From Lachnospiraceae bacterium (GTDB lineage Bacteria > Bacillota > Clostridia > Lachnospirales > Lachnospiraceae): a stretch of DNA of 64,000 nt. Both the position numbers and the translations under genes were made by a program. Positions 17,255 to 26,845 of this stretch are shown piece by piece. The number at the start of each line of letters is the position of its first letter. Position 1 is the first letter of the stretch. Location of the stretch: NCBI GenBank assembly GCA_022845955.1, contig AP025576.1, positions 4,278,001 to 4,342,000 on the forward strand, in the 5' to 3' direction. The notes below the pieces were generated by a model. The model made no database searches. It was not told the DNA's origin and saw only the letters and a list, made by a program, of their open reading frames with translations.

Positions 17255-17799
17255 TCTCCTCCTTTTTCACGCAGTCTCTTCGCCATATAAATGTCCGGTT
17301 TGCCATAGCCGTTCACATCCGGCAGAACTCCAACGATACGATAACCGTTTTTCTGGTAAAATTCATAGGGATGGTTTTTCTCATTCCTTATATTTTCTAT
17401 TTTTTGAAAGGTATCGATAAAAAGATCCCCTCTGGAAAGGCTTGTGGCACCGTCCTCATCGTCCGTCCCCAGATACAGGACGACAGCCCCCTGCTCCAGC
17501 GCTTCTTTTTCGATTTCCTTTACAAGCAGACTGCCGATTCCCTGTTTTCTTGCTCCGGTTTTCACAACCAGCGGATGGAGTTCCCATCCATATGGCCCGT
17601 AGGTGGGACGGGCACCCACAAAACCGAGAACCTGCTCTTCCTCCACCGCCGCCAGCACCGGGCCCGCTTCCAGGAGACAGGGCATTTCCGCCTCCGCTTC
17701 CTCCCATGTATTCCAGGCATGCGCAAAGTATTCCAGCAAAAGCCGGGCGCATTCCGACAGCTTTTCCTTATCCTCTCCCGACAGCCGTACTATTTTCAT
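17251..17799 (-). CDS. GNAT-family N-acetyltransferase
   Basis: 182 residues with the acetyl-CoA signature VVKTGARKQGIGSLLVKEIE and a C-terminal YEFYQKNGYRIVGVLPDVNGYGKPDIYMAKRL, close to aminoglycoside-type or small-molecule GNATs. The start is the ATG at 17799, 9 bases after GGGGAGG, in preference to the ATG at 17808. It overlaps the phosphoesterase gene by 32 bases. Substrate unknown. Confidence 0.85.
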   Translation of the reverse strand: MKIVRLSGEDKEKLSECARLLLEYFAHAWNTWEEAEAEMPCLLEAGPVLAAVEEEQVLGFVGARPTYGPYGWELHPLVVKTGARKQGIGSLLVKEIEKEALEQGAVVLYLGTDDEDGATSLSRGDLFIDTFQKIENIRNEKNHPYEFYQKNGYRIVGVLPDVNGYGKPDIYMAKRLREKGGE

Positions 17800-18676
17800 T
17801 ATCCGCATCCTCCCCCTTCTTCCAATGCCGTTCACTGATTGCCTGCTCCCAGTATTTCTCCGGGATTTCAGGCCAGTTACAACAGCCGCAATCCGTTTTA
17901 CACAATTCCATAACCCGTCCCAGAATCGTTCCATGAGATACCTTGCCTTCCCGGAGAATCTTCTCCGTTATCAGGCTCCAGTAAGGGGCATGAAACTGCA
18001 TGCCTGCCTCATACATTTCCCGGATCACCCTGTCCGTATCATAAGACAGGCTGATAAATTCTTCCCTCCATGCGCCGTTTTCCCCATGCAGTATCATATA
18101 CTGCGTCTTTCCGCCGCTGCCGAGCGGGATTCCCACCGCGCCGGGGTTCAAAACGTTTTTTTCCCCATACGCTATTTTTCTCTGTACATGGGTATGCCCG
18201 CACAGAACGAGCGGTGTTTCCACACGCTCCATTATCCGCATTGTCTTTTCATCCTCCGGAAGCAGCTTGTCATTCACCCGGTACGGGGATCCATGACATG
18301 CGGTAAATCCGGGAAAGCCTTCAAGCTTTATTTCCCGGGATATTTCCATTTTTTCAAAAAAAGACAGATCCTCCGGTGACAGGCGGCGGTATGCATACAA
18401 GAGGGAACCGCTTGTGGAAGATCCATCCTTCCACCCCTGCTCCCCGCCGTCACGGTAAGAAAACCAGTATTCTTCTTTGTTTCCCCTGATAAACCAGCAT
18501 GGAAACCTTTTATTGAGTTCATATAACAGCTGCATCGAACGTTCCGGATATCCCAGTTCGCCGACATAATCCCCTAAGAAAAGAAAGGTGTCAATATGCC
18601 TCGAATACGCATGGGACAGACAGCGTTCCAGCGCCACATAGTTGCCGTGTATATCTGACAGAACCGCAATATTCAT
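17768..18676 (-). CDS. Calcineurin-like metallophosphoesterase
   Basis: 302 residues with the metal-binding motifs D-x-H (LSDIHGNY, residues 7-13), GDxxG (FLGDYVGE), RGNKE (the GNH/E position) and CGHTHV. Follows the YfcE/MJ0936-type layout, with NPGAVGIPLG before the C-terminus. Probably a phosphodiesterase or phosphatase in the cytosol; substrate not predictable. It is first of a four-gene minus-strand operon with the GNAT, DUF2007 and nitroreductase genes. Confidence 0.85.
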   Translation of the reverse strand: MNIAVLSDIHGNYVALERCLSHAYSRHIDTFLFLGDYVGELGYPERSMQLLYELNKRFPCWFIRGNKEEYWFSYRDGGEQGWKDGSSTSGSLLYAYRRLSPEDLSFFEKMEISREIKLEGFPGFTACHGSPYRVNDKLLPEDEKTMRIMERVETPLVLCGHTHVQRKIAYGEKNVLNPGAVGIPLGSGGKTQYMILHGENGAWREEFISLSYDTDRVIREMYEAGMQFHAPYWSLITEKILREGKVSHGTILGRVMELCKTDCGCCNWPEIPEKYWEQAISERHWKKGEDADNENSTAVGRG

Positions 18677-18912
18677 ATCTTTGTTTCCTCCTTGTCCACT
18701 GCCCCTGTGTCACACTTTTCCCACGCAAAGCGGGACGGCGGGAATGCATTTTCAAACACATTCCAGGGCCGGTTCTTCCGCGAAGGCATGGTATATAAAC
18801 CTACACCTTTTTGAATATTTTTATTGTAACATGTGAACTACCGCAATTCAACAAACCATGCCCATATTCCTTCCGGGCGTTCTAAATAATGGTTACAATA
18901 CGAGTACGAAAA

Positions 18913-18949
18913 GAACCGTACCGGGCCTCGCTTAGACCCGGTACGGTTC
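18913..18949. terminator. Terminator of the first glycan locus
   Basis: GAACCGTACCGGG / CCCGGTACGGTTC, 13-bp stem, followed on the minus strand by TTTTCG. Lies beyond the stop of the GH43-like gene. The other bases of 18677-19015 hold the upstream region of the phosphoesterase gene and no gene that I can support. Confidence 0.75.
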
Positions 18950-19015
18950 GCACTCTGTCATAACCCTTGCCAGCTTTTTTTGTAACTGCCGGCTTTCAGG
19001 ACATATCACACACAT

Positions 19016-19927
19016 TTAAACCCGCTCTGTTTTCACAAACGGCATTTCCTTTTCAAACTGGATCTCCACCTTAGACAGGTACCATGATTTCCCATTGTCG
19101 TTATTTCCCTGATAAAACAGATACACGCGGCCATCCTCATCCTCAAATACATAGGGATGCCCGGACTCAGAGGCGTTCCAGCTTCCGGGAACGCCGTTTT
19201 TCAGGACAGGCTCATCATACAGCCTCCTGAAATGAATCCCATCCTCACTGACAGCTACTCCCACCTGCTGAGGACAATTATTATAGGCTCCCGCATAAAA
19301 CAGATAGACCTTCTCATATCTGCACAGCGCTGCCGCCGCTTCAATGCAATCCTGTTCCCAGGGAAGTTCCGGCCTCAGAATCGCATCCTCACAACACTGT
19401 TTCCAGCTGTCCCGTCTGAATTCTCCGTCCAGAGGGCATTTGCTGACACCCTGCATCTGTATCTTTCCTTCCGGATCTCTGGTTGCAAAATATAAGAACA
19501 GTTCTCCGCGAAAAACACAGACATCTGCATCAATAGCTCTTCCATTGTTCCAGCCGCCCTCCGCCCGCAGAATCGGGTTTGTTGTATTTCTGGTAAAATG
19601 AATCCCATCTTCAGACCAGGCATGACAGATTGCATCCTTTTCAAAACGTCCGTACGTCTGATAAAAAAGATGCACCTTCCCTTCGTGGACAAAAGCACCG
19701 GGAGCACAGATCCCCAGAGTTTCCAGCTCGCCTGCCGGATCGATATCCGCAATTTTTTCCCAGTTCTCCAAATCTGTGCTCCGGGCAATCCCAATCCCCC
19801 ATACATTCTGCGGCATGGCCTTTCCGGGATTCAGCGTATAATACATATAATATTGATTATGGAAACGGACTACTGCCGGATCCTTTGCAAAATTCAGCCC
19901 TCTGGAGCTGTCCGTATACATCATCAT
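19016..19927 (-). CDS. GH43-like five-bladed propeller glycosidase
   Basis: 303 residues made of repeating blades with the pattern FAKDPAVVRFHNQYYMYYT, APGAFVHEGKVHLFYQTY, IDADVCVFRGELFLYFATRD, SGHPYVFEDEDGRVYLFYQG. This is the GH43/GH117/GH130 beta-propeller type; the catalytic DP near residue 17 and the E in CIEAAAA fit GH43/117. There is no signal peptide, so it acts on imported oligosaccharides. It is last in the minus-strand glycan operon, 18 bases after the GH105 gene. The exact family and sugar (arabinose, galactose derivative) are unresolved. Confidence 0.75.
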   Translation of the reverse strand: MMMYTDSSRGLNFAKDPAVVRFHNQYYMYYTLNPGKAMPQNVWGIGIARSTDLENWEKIADIDPAGELETLGICAPGAFVHEGKVHLFYQTYGRFEKDAICHAWSEDGIHFTRNTTNPILRAEGGWNNGRAIDADVCVFRGELFLYFATRDPEGKIQMQGVSKCPLDGEFRRDSWKQCCEDAILRPELPWEQDCIEAAAALCRYEKVYLFYAGAYNNCPQQVGVAVSEDGIHFRRLYDEPVLKNGVPGSWNASESGHPYVFEDEDGRVYLFYQGNNDNGKSWYLSKVEIQFEKEMPFVKTERV

Positions 19928-19945
19928 TTTATTTTCCCCGTTAAA

Positions 19946-22117
19946 TTAATTTTTCATCGTGCTGTCTAAGGACAGCAGTTCGTTACCTGCAAGCAGGACA
20001 ATCCCTATACCATGATTGTCATTGGTCACCCAAAACAATTCGTCACTGTAATATTCCTTTGTGAACGAGAATCCTGAACCCTTACATACGCCGTGGACTG
20101 ATCCGTCTCTGTCAATACAATATTCTGTCAATCCCTTAAATCCTCTTTCGGCCGCTTCTCTGTAAAGAGGCGCTTCCTCTCCATACCACCCGTTCTTAAT
20201 GCCTTTACAAAAAGCAAACGTAAACATAGCGGTGCAGGAAGCTTCTTCATAAGACAAAGGATCCGTAAGCACCTGATGCCACAATCCTTTCTCTCCCTGC
20301 AGTTTTCGATAAGAATGGCTTAGCGTCAGGAACAGCTTCATGAGGTCGTTATAATTCTCCGCCTCTTCCGTCAAGCCATCCAGAAAATAGGCCAGCGAAA
20401 ATAATACCCATCCATTTCCGCGTCCCCAGGGAATCCCCGTTGCACATTTCCTGCTCAGATCATATACATGGGAAAACACACCTGCCTCCGGCATAAATAA
20501 ATAGGAAGAGAACTTCAGAAACTGTCCGGCCGCCAGTTTAAGCACCTCTATATCACCAGTAATATCATAAAGGCACCTTAAAAACGGCGTACTCATATAT
20601 AAGTCGTCAGCCCAGATTGTAGCAGTGCCATGGGAACCGGCGGACGGACGGTAAAAGGTTCCATCCTCCAGCTTCGGAAGCTTATGTACAATGAATTCCC
20701 TGATGCGGTCAGCAATTTCCAAGTATCTCTCATCCGGATCCAGCTTATAGCATTCCAGCATGGCAAGACCCATAGAACCGCAGTCATCCAGGCACTCCAG
20801 CCGCACCAGATTTTGATCAAAGGCAGGATATCCATTCAGCGATTTATCAAAAATCGCTGACTCATACAGGGATACGCATGTTTTTATATGGCTCTCAACA
20901 TAATATGTAATATCCTCTTTTCCCAGGCTCACAGCGGTTCTGAGCAGGCCAAAAAGTGTTACTCCCAGCGGATAATCCCACCTTCCAAAAGCACTTCCCC
21001 CCTGACTGACCCAGTATTTATCACCATAAGAGCCTTCAAAAAATGTTCGGAGACATAAATTTTTGCTGTCAAGAAGCCATCTTTTTCCGCCGGGCATTAC
21101 CAGTATATTAAACAGCTCTTCCTGTTTTGCTTCCCACTCTGATTCAAAGCATCCTGTATAGACCCAGCTTTCAAACGTTCCATTTATTTTTCCGGGGGAC
21201 AGAATGCCGCATCCTTTTGTCCGTACGATAGCGCCATAAGCCATTCCGGTGCATCTGCTTATCACCTTTAAATCCGCACCGCCGTTTAAGGGAACAGGGA
21301 TTTCAAAAGTTCCTGCTTCACACGCAAGCAGTAATTCTTCTCCCAGATATACTTTATTATATCCGAAACTCTCTATTACCAAGGAACACGCCTTCGCATT
21401 TTCTGCTCCCCTCTCCAGCTTACACCATGCAATGCAGTATCCTCCGCCTTCAGGAAATAACCTCTGCTGCGGAGTGACTGCACCAATCGCTTCTTTTTCC
21501 GTATCCGGATTCCAATGGATAAGATCGAACTCTTCCGAATTCCAATCCAGACCGTCTCCCGCCTCGCTCTTCCACACAGGTTTTGTCTCCAGCAAATCCG
21601 ACCATACCCATCCTGCCTGTCCTTCTCTTCCTTCCAGCGGTGACAAAACGGTTGTCTGGGGCAGGGAAATCTGACAGCCAAAACCGGCAGCCGTCCTTCT
21701 GCATAGCAAAGTGAGCGTGTTCCTTCCCTGTTTCAGTTCAGCATCGATCGAATGCCACAGATTCTGGTTGATTTCATCCGTAAACGTCGAGCGAAATATC
21801 AGATTATCGTTTACATAAAGTTCTACCGGAGAAAAACAGGTTATTCCTATGGTAACCGTCTTTTCCAGGCCGCTCATCAAAATACCGCCAATTATGGAAT
21901 ATCCATATGTACCGGCTCCTAATTTAGAAGTCAAATCAAGCTTCCAGCTTCCATCAGAAGATTGTACAAACTGATCCCTGCCGACCGCACGCACCCGGAA
22001 GGTTGTAGGCGGATTTGCTCCCACGTATCGGTCTGCTATTACCAAAAGCTGAGACTTGAGCGTTCCCATATCCTTTGCAATACTCCACTCCGGTTCGAAA
22101 AGGGTAAGTTTCTTCAT
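19946..22117 (-). CDS. GH105-type unsaturated uronyl hydrolase with N-terminal beta domains
   Basis: 723 residues. The first ~330 look like beta-sandwich domains (YVNDNLIFRSTFTDEINQNLWHSIDAELKQGRNTLTLLC resembles a sugar-binding jelly roll). The C-terminal ~380 are an alpha/alpha barrel with IWADDLYMSTPFLRCLYDI (around residue 500; the aspartate pair is catalytic in YteR-type GH105) and WGRGNGW. It would cleave the unsaturated uronic acid that lyases leave on rhamnose-linked oligosaccharides. No signal peptide. Its ATG overlaps the stop of the upstream 656-residue gene by 4 bases. Confidence 0.82.
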   Translation of the reverse strand: MKKLTLFEPEWSIAKDMGTLKSQLLVIADRYVGANPPTTFRVRAVGRDQFVQSSDGSWKLDLTSKLGAGTYGYSIIGGILMSGLEKTVTIGITCFSPVELYVNDNLIFRSTFTDEINQNLWHSIDAELKQGRNTLTLLCRRTAAGFGCQISLPQTTVLSPLEGREGQAGWVWSDLLETKPVWKSEAGDGLDWNSEEFDLIHWNPDTEKEAIGAVTPQQRLFPEGGGYCIAWCKLERGAENAKACSLVIESFGYNKVYLGEELLLACEAGTFEIPVPLNGGADLKVISRCTGMAYGAIVRTKGCGILSPGKINGTFESWVYTGCFESEWEAKQEELFNILVMPGGKRWLLDSKNLCLRTFFEGSYGDKYWVSQGGSAFGRWDYPLGVTLFGLLRTAVSLGKEDITYYVESHIKTCVSLYESAIFDKSLNGYPAFDQNLVRLECLDDCGSMGLAMLECYKLDPDERYLEIADRIREFIVHKLPKLEDGTFYRPSAGSHGTATIWADDLYMSTPFLRCLYDITGDIEVLKLAAGQFLKFSSYLFMPEAGVFSHVYDLSRKCATGIPWGRGNGWVLFSLAYFLDGLTEEAENYNDLMKLFLTLSHSYRKLQGEKGLWHQVLTDPLSYEEASCTAMFTFAFCKGIKNGWYGEEAPLYREAAERGFKGLTEYCIDRDGSVHGVCKGSGFSFTKEYYSDELFWVTNDNHGIGIVLLAGNELLSLDSTMKN

Positions 22118-24084
22118 ACCAAATCTCCCATATCCTTAAAATCCACGGTAAGCGTCTTTCCATGATATGATATTTCATACGTATTCGTATCAAACTCTGC
22201 CTGACAATAAGGATTATCATACCTTTTATAATGATCCACTTCAATTTCACATCCGTCCACTATAAAAGGCTTATCCCATCCGGAAGTAACGAGTCCCAGT
22301 GACGGTGACTGATAACTGATACCAAAGGTATCTCCTTCCACGCGTGCCGCCGATACCGCTTCTGCAAATTTTTCAAAGCCTCCATAGGTTTTCTGATCCC
22401 CCATTTCACAGATCCAAGCATTTGCGTGGCCTGGAACCCAATAATCATAGGGAAGGGCCCTCTCGTACTCTTCTTCCCAAGTATCCTTATAAACAGAGCG
22501 GAATAATTCGGGGTTTTTATCGTTCCACCAACCCTTTTTCAGAGAGTAAAGCGCTGCATATCCCTCGCCTTTCTTTCCGATAATCCATCCATCTTTCATT
22601 ACTACCTCATCAAATTCTCTCTGCGGGAAATAAGCATGCGTACAAAGACCATGTGCACTGTCCGCCGGAATACGGTGAATAGAGATCAGTACGTTCTTGT
22701 ATGCGGTTGCCTTGGGCATACAGCCGTTTCCCACAAAGTAATTCGGCCTTCCTTTATATTCACCGGAACCGGGATGCGTTGCAAATACAATAGCCCGTCC
22801 CCCCAAAGAAGCCTGCCAGATATGCTGCTGGAAATTACCTCTTCCTTTTCTGTAGTTCTGAGCACAGCTTAACATATAATCCTGCGTTTTATAAGAATAA
22901 ATCTCCACCTGTGTCAATGCGGATGCATTGGGATCGGGATCCGTGTACACACCTGCCGCATCACACATCTCAAACTTCTCCAGGTTCGCTGCAACCGCCG
23001 CATCTATATTATACCACGCCGGGCAGAATTTTCTGGAATTTTTTATAACGGAACGATGATAAAATGTATGCAGACTCCAGTACAGCATAATGTTGTCAAA
23101 AGCAGACGGATCAATGCCGTATCGTTCGGAATCTTCCACATTCAGGCTCATTCTCTGTTTATTTTCTGATTCTTCAGGCGGATTAACCGCAATCTCACAG
23201 ATAACGTCACTGCACTGGTAATCATAAACTGCCAGTAAAATAGCGGCAGGCTCCAGACCTCCGTCCACATATCCTGTTCCCCACTGCTCTGCAGCCATAG
23301 CATTCGCAGAAGAAAATTCCGGATTCATAGTAGGGGCATTATACATTCTTCCATTCGTCGCGCAGAAATTTCCTTTAAAGGAATGTATAGCAATATCAAA
23401 AAACAGAAGTTCCATAAGCCCTTCTGATTGACTTCGTATTTCCTCTTCTTCAGCAAGCTGAGACAAAATCAGCAGGCCCAACATATCCTCCGCATAATAT
23501 CCGTTTGAAAGCCACTCTGAAAAACCAAAACGTTTTCGCCAAATAAGCCAGCGCATTAAGTAAGTATACCCATGTTCTCTATGCCATGCTCCATTTTCTC
23601 CATTATTGGTAAATATTCTGTCAGGATAAAGCTGTCCTGCCAGATATTCAATAGAATGAAACAGAATCTGATGATTTTCCGTAAAATAGCAGGGAAGATG
23701 AACATCCACCCCTGGCTCATCAATCCAATATTTAAAATTGAGGACAGCCGCTTCCAGCTCTTTTAACAGTTCCTCTGTCAAAAGAGAAGAATCCCTGTAA
23801 CGGTATAATATTGTCAGGAAAGCCGGAATCACAAAATCCCCGCAATCCAACCTTTCATTTACTCTGTTAAGCGACTGTCGGATATAAGGAAGATGAACCG
23901 GTCCTGTTTCCATTCCTCTGCTAAAGAGTTCAAGTCTTGCCAGCTCAAAATAAACCGTCTGAAAATTATTTAATAGATCATATTTCAGATATTTATTTGA
24001 CTCCTCGCTATCTATAACATATTCCAGATAGGCTGTCGATCTTTTCTTTCCGTTCCGAATATCTTCAAAAAAATCTGTTTTCAT
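22114..24084 (-). CDS. Unrecognised large protein, probable polysaccharide-lyase-like alpha/alpha toroid
   Basis: 656 residues with no signal peptide. The N-terminal ~350 are helical with many aromatic pairs and the line DVHLPCYFTENHQILFHSIEYLAGQLYP, typical of an (alpha/alpha) toroid lined by N/H/Y residues. The C-terminal ~280 are beta-rich (ALTQVEIYSYKTQDYMLSCAQNYRKGRGNFQQHIWQASLGGRAIVFATHPG). This two-part shape is that of heparinase- or alginate-lyase-like enzymes. I cannot place it in a named family. The operon partner GH105 removes the unsaturated uronates that such lyases create, which supports a lyase role (inference). Confidence 0.6.
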   Translation of the reverse strand: MKTDFFEDIRNGKKRSTAYLEYVIDSEESNKYLKYDLLNNFQTVYFELARLELFSRGMETGPVHLPYIRQSLNRVNERLDCGDFVIPAFLTILYRYRDSSLLTEELLKELEAAVLNFKYWIDEPGVDVHLPCYFTENHQILFHSIEYLAGQLYPDRIFTNNGENGAWHREHGYTYLMRWLIWRKRFGFSEWLSNGYYAEDMLGLLILSQLAEEEEIRSQSEGLMELLFFDIAIHSFKGNFCATNGRMYNAPTMNPEFSSANAMAAEQWGTGYVDGGLEPAAILLAVYDYQCSDVICEIAVNPPEESENKQRMSLNVEDSERYGIDPSAFDNIMLYWSLHTFYHRSVIKNSRKFCPAWYNIDAAVAANLEKFEMCDAAGVYTDPDPNASALTQVEIYSYKTQDYMLSCAQNYRKGRGNFQQHIWQASLGGRAIVFATHPGSGEYKGRPNYFVGNGCMPKATAYKNVLISIHRIPADSAHGLCTHAYFPQREFDEVVMKDGWIIGKKGEGYAALYSLKKGWWNDKNPELFRSVYKDTWEEEYERALPYDYWVPGHANAWICEMGDQKTYGGFEKFAEAVSAARVEGDTFGISYQSPSLGLVTSGWDKPFIVDGCEIEVDHYKRYDNPYCQAEFDTNTYEISYHGKTLTVDFKDMGDLV

Positions 24085-24119
24085 AATATAGTCCGCCTTT
24101 TAGCATCATCGGTTAGACA

Positions 24120-24146
24120 GAGTGCCCGGCAGCTGACCGGGCGCTC
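24120..24146. other. Intercistronic stem-loop after the binding-protein gene
   Basis: GAGTGCCCGG / CCGGGCGCTC with a 7-nt loop, without a T-run, between the solute-binding-protein gene (ends 24221) and the 656-residue gene. Such stems often stabilise the upstream mRNA and give the binding protein higher expression than the enzymes. Confidence 0.6.
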
Positions 24147-24179
24147 AATCATCTTCATTATTTATTACGTAAACTGTAG

Positions 24180-24194
24180 CTGTTCAGTACCCTC
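24180..24194. repeat. CTGTTCAGTACCCTC repeat word
   Basis: The same 15-mer occurs in reverse complement within the palindrome at 53158-53184. Here its flanks (ACTGTAG... and TCAGATACC) are decayed, so the stem is lost. Confidence 0.5.
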
Positions 24195-24220
24195 TCAGAT
24201 ACCTTCCACTTTACATCCGT

Positions 24221-25891
24221 TTATCTGCTTTCAAAATAGGCAGTACGCTCTTCGTGTATCGTTTCAACACCGGCTTCCTTCAATGCTGCCATGTAAGAAT
24301 CCCAGTTGGCGTCAAAATCTGCTTCCGGACATGTGATGACTTTAACAAGCCACTCTTCTTTGGCAAGGTTAATGTCTGCTGCAAGTTCAGCCTGGGAAGG
24401 AGATGTATAAAGAGAATCATCGATGTCCCCGATATGATCTCCCATTAATGCATATTCCTGGCCCTGAATAAAGTGATCTTCATATCCCGGATACTGGTAT
24501 GCAGTTGCCTTATTGTAATCTTCTACGGTTTCAAAATAGCCTCCGTTACCTGTAATAAACAGATCGGCATTAATCCAGTTTTTATCCGCTGTATTGTACT
24601 CGGCATCGATAATAACGGGGACACCTTCCTCATCATACTCAAAATGTTCCCCTTCAAATCCGTGGGAAACAGCAAAGCCTCCCTCTTTGGTGCACATCCA
24701 GTCCAGATAGGTAACACATGCTTCCACCGTTTCTTCATCTGCAGTCTTGGGAATGAATGCGATCAGACCACCCTCCGAGTAGGTTGTGGTATACTGCTTG
24801 TCGTCCCAGACATTCTTAAGAGGCGGGATAGCCACAAGATCAGCCTCAGGGTAATTGGTTCTCAGCGTCTGCAGGGCATAGCCGTTTCTGCCGTCAATAT
24901 TAGCGTTGACATGATCCTCAAAGGTTGCCATGTTGCCGTTTACAATATAACTGATATAATCATCTGTCGGAATCGCATAATACTCAGGATGTACCAGTCC
25001 ATTATTATAAAGCTTATTTCTAAAACGATAGAACTCTTTCATTCCCTCATCAACGTAATCCCTTGTAAGCTTACAGGAAACGAGAGACTGCACAGGATCG
25101 GATGCCAGCTTTGAAAACGCTGCAAGGAAGTATCCGTCATCCCAGGGCGTAGTTCCGATTACATCCGTCTTTCCTTCCGGATTATTCTTAACCATCTGTT
25201 CCAGAAAATCGTATAACTCATCAACAGTGGCCGGCACTTCAAGACCAAGTGCATCCATCCAGTCCTTTCTGACATAGAAGTTACTGCGGGAAGTGGTTGC
25301 ACGTCTGGCCACGATCCCATACAGCTCATCCCCGTTGATTCTTCCCATATCAATAACACTTTCTCCAAGGTACTTCTTTAAGTTTTCAGCCTGTCCTTCA
25401 CCGTCAATAAACTCTGACAGATCCCAGACACCGCCCTGATCATAGTACTCTTTGGCTTTCGAGTAGGTATAAGTCAGTACGATATCAGGAGCTATCCCTC
25501 CTGCCATCATACTGGTCATCTTATCAATCTCATCAGCTCTGGGAACAATAACAAATTCAACGTTAATACCAACCTTCTTCATTTCCTCCTGAATATACTT
25601 CGTCCATTTGTTATCCGTAATGGTTGACCCTTCGGGAGCATTTTCTCTGTCAAACAATTCAACCTGAATTGTCACGTCATCTAACTGTTTAGAACCGTAT
25701 GTCGTCTGATATCCGCCGGAAGACGCCTGTTCCTCTCCTCCCGCTTCACTTGCAGCCACGGTTTCGCTGCCGCCGGTGTCCGCAGCAGGACTGCCTCCAT
25801 TGTTGGTTTCGGCGGCATTTCCGCATCCGGCAAATAATGATGTTGTCATTGCCAATGCGAGAAGACCTGTAAGAACTTTTTTCTTTTTCAT
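24221..25891 (-). CDS. Extracellular solute-binding lipoprotein of a sugar ABC importer
   Basis: 556 residues. Lipoprotein signal KKKKVLTGLLALAMTTSLFAGC with lipidated C23, then an acidic Ser/Gly/Ala linker and a family-1-type binding domain of the LipO/LplA kind used for large oligosaccharides (conserved ADEIDKMTSMMAGGIAPDIVLTYT). Tethered outside the membrane, it delivers glycan fragments to the two permeases encoded upstream. AAAGGGGAAAA precedes the ATG. No dedicated ATPase gene is present; such importers share a genome-wide MsmK-type ATPase. Confidence 0.9.
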   Translation of the reverse strand: MKKKKVLTGLLALAMTTSLFAGCGNAAETNNGGSPAADTGGSETVAASEAGGEEQASSGGYQTTYGSKQLDDVTIQVELFDRENAPEGSTITDNKWTKYIQEEMKKVGINVEFVIVPRADEIDKMTSMMAGGIAPDIVLTYTYSKAKEYYDQGGVWDLSEFIDGEGQAENLKKYLGESVIDMGRINGDELYGIVARRATTSRSNFYVRKDWMDALGLEVPATVDELYDFLEQMVKNNPEGKTDVIGTTPWDDGYFLAAFSKLASDPVQSLVSCKLTRDYVDEGMKEFYRFRNKLYNNGLVHPEYYAIPTDDYISYIVNGNMATFEDHVNANIDGRNGYALQTLRTNYPEADLVAIPPLKNVWDDKQYTTTYSEGGLIAFIPKTADEETVEACVTYLDWMCTKEGGFAVSHGFEGEHFEYDEEGVPVIIDAEYNTADKNWINADLFITGNGGYFETVEDYNKATAYQYPGYEDHFIQGQEYALMGDHIGDIDDSLYTSPSQAELAADINLAKEEWLVKVITCPEADFDANWDSYMAALKEAGVETIHEERTAYFESR

Positions 25892-25950
25892 AAAATTTTC
25901 CCCTTTCTACTTTTTCATAAAGCTTTATATCATGACCTTTTCGGCCAGAC

Positions 25951-26835
25951 TTACCCTTTCACAGAACCAAGCATAACGCCCTTAACAAAATACTTCTGAA
26001 GCCATGGATAAACAATCAGTATCGGAACCGTTGAAACCGTCACGATTGCCATTTTCAAAGACTGGGGCAATACCATGGCACCCACAACGTTATCTGCTGA
26101 ATTTGCGCTGGTCAGCTCGTTTCCAAACAATAAGGAACGCAGCCTGAGCTGGAGCGTATATTTGTCAACATCCTGTATATAAATCAACGCTTCAAAATAA
26201 GAGTTCCAGTATCCAACCGCATAAAAAAGTCCTATGGTCGCAATAATCGGAAGCGACAGCGGAAGAATAATTTTGACAAGCACCTGCATATAGGAAGCTC
26301 CGTCTATCCGGGCAGCATCCTGCAGGCTTTCAGGCAATTCCCTGAAGAAAGTTCTCATTACGATAAAATTGAATACGCTTACCGCCTGCGGAATAAACAG
26401 TGCACCAAGGCTGTCATACAGTCCCACATTCTTAACTACCAGAAATGTAGGGATCATGCCCCCTCCGAAATACATCGTGAACAGAATCATACCTGTCAGC
26501 ACCTTTCTTCCCGGAAGATCCGAAATGGAAAGCGCATATGCTGCGAAAGTTGTGAGCAGCAGGCTCAAAGCAGTACCTAAAAGAGTAACGATAACCGTCG
26601 TTTTCATGGCAGTCCAGATTGTGGTTCTTCCCAGTATCTGTTTATAGGCATCCAGAGTAAAACCGATCGGATAAAAGGTAACCTCTTTGGCAAGAACTGC
26701 ATTATATCCGCTAAAGGAATAGGCAAGCACATTCAAAAAAGGATACAGGCATACAAATGTCAAAAGAGCGATCAGAATATAGTTCAGCGCAACACCCAGC
26801 GTTATTTTTTTCTTTGTCAATTTTCTTACAGACAT
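25951..26835 (-). CDS. Sugar ABC transporter permease, LplC/YtcP type
   Basis: 294 residues, six membrane segments. The ATPase-docking EAA loop reads ESLQDAARIDGASYMQVLVKIILPLSLP. The start is MSVRKLTKKK at 26835 with GAGGAGG 5 bases upstream; the longer in-frame start at 26865 would overlap the preceding gene and lacks a site. The C-terminal KYFVKGVMLGSVKG is typical of this subfamily. Pairs with the next permease. Confidence 0.92.
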   Translation of the reverse strand: MSVRKLTKKKITLGVALNYILIALLTFVCLYPFLNVLAYSFSGYNAVLAKEVTFYPIGFTLDAYKQILGRTTIWTAMKTTVIVTLLGTALSLLLTTFAAYALSISDLPGRKVLTGMILFTMYFGGGMIPTFLVVKNVGLYDSLGALFIPQAVSVFNFIVMRTFFRELPESLQDAARIDGASYMQVLVKIILPLSLPIIATIGLFYAVGYWNSYFEALIYIQDVDKYTLQLRLRSLLFGNELTSANSADNVVGAMVLPQSLKMAIVTVSTVPILIVYPWLQKYFVKGVMLGSVKG

Positions 26836-26845
26836 GTTTTCCTCC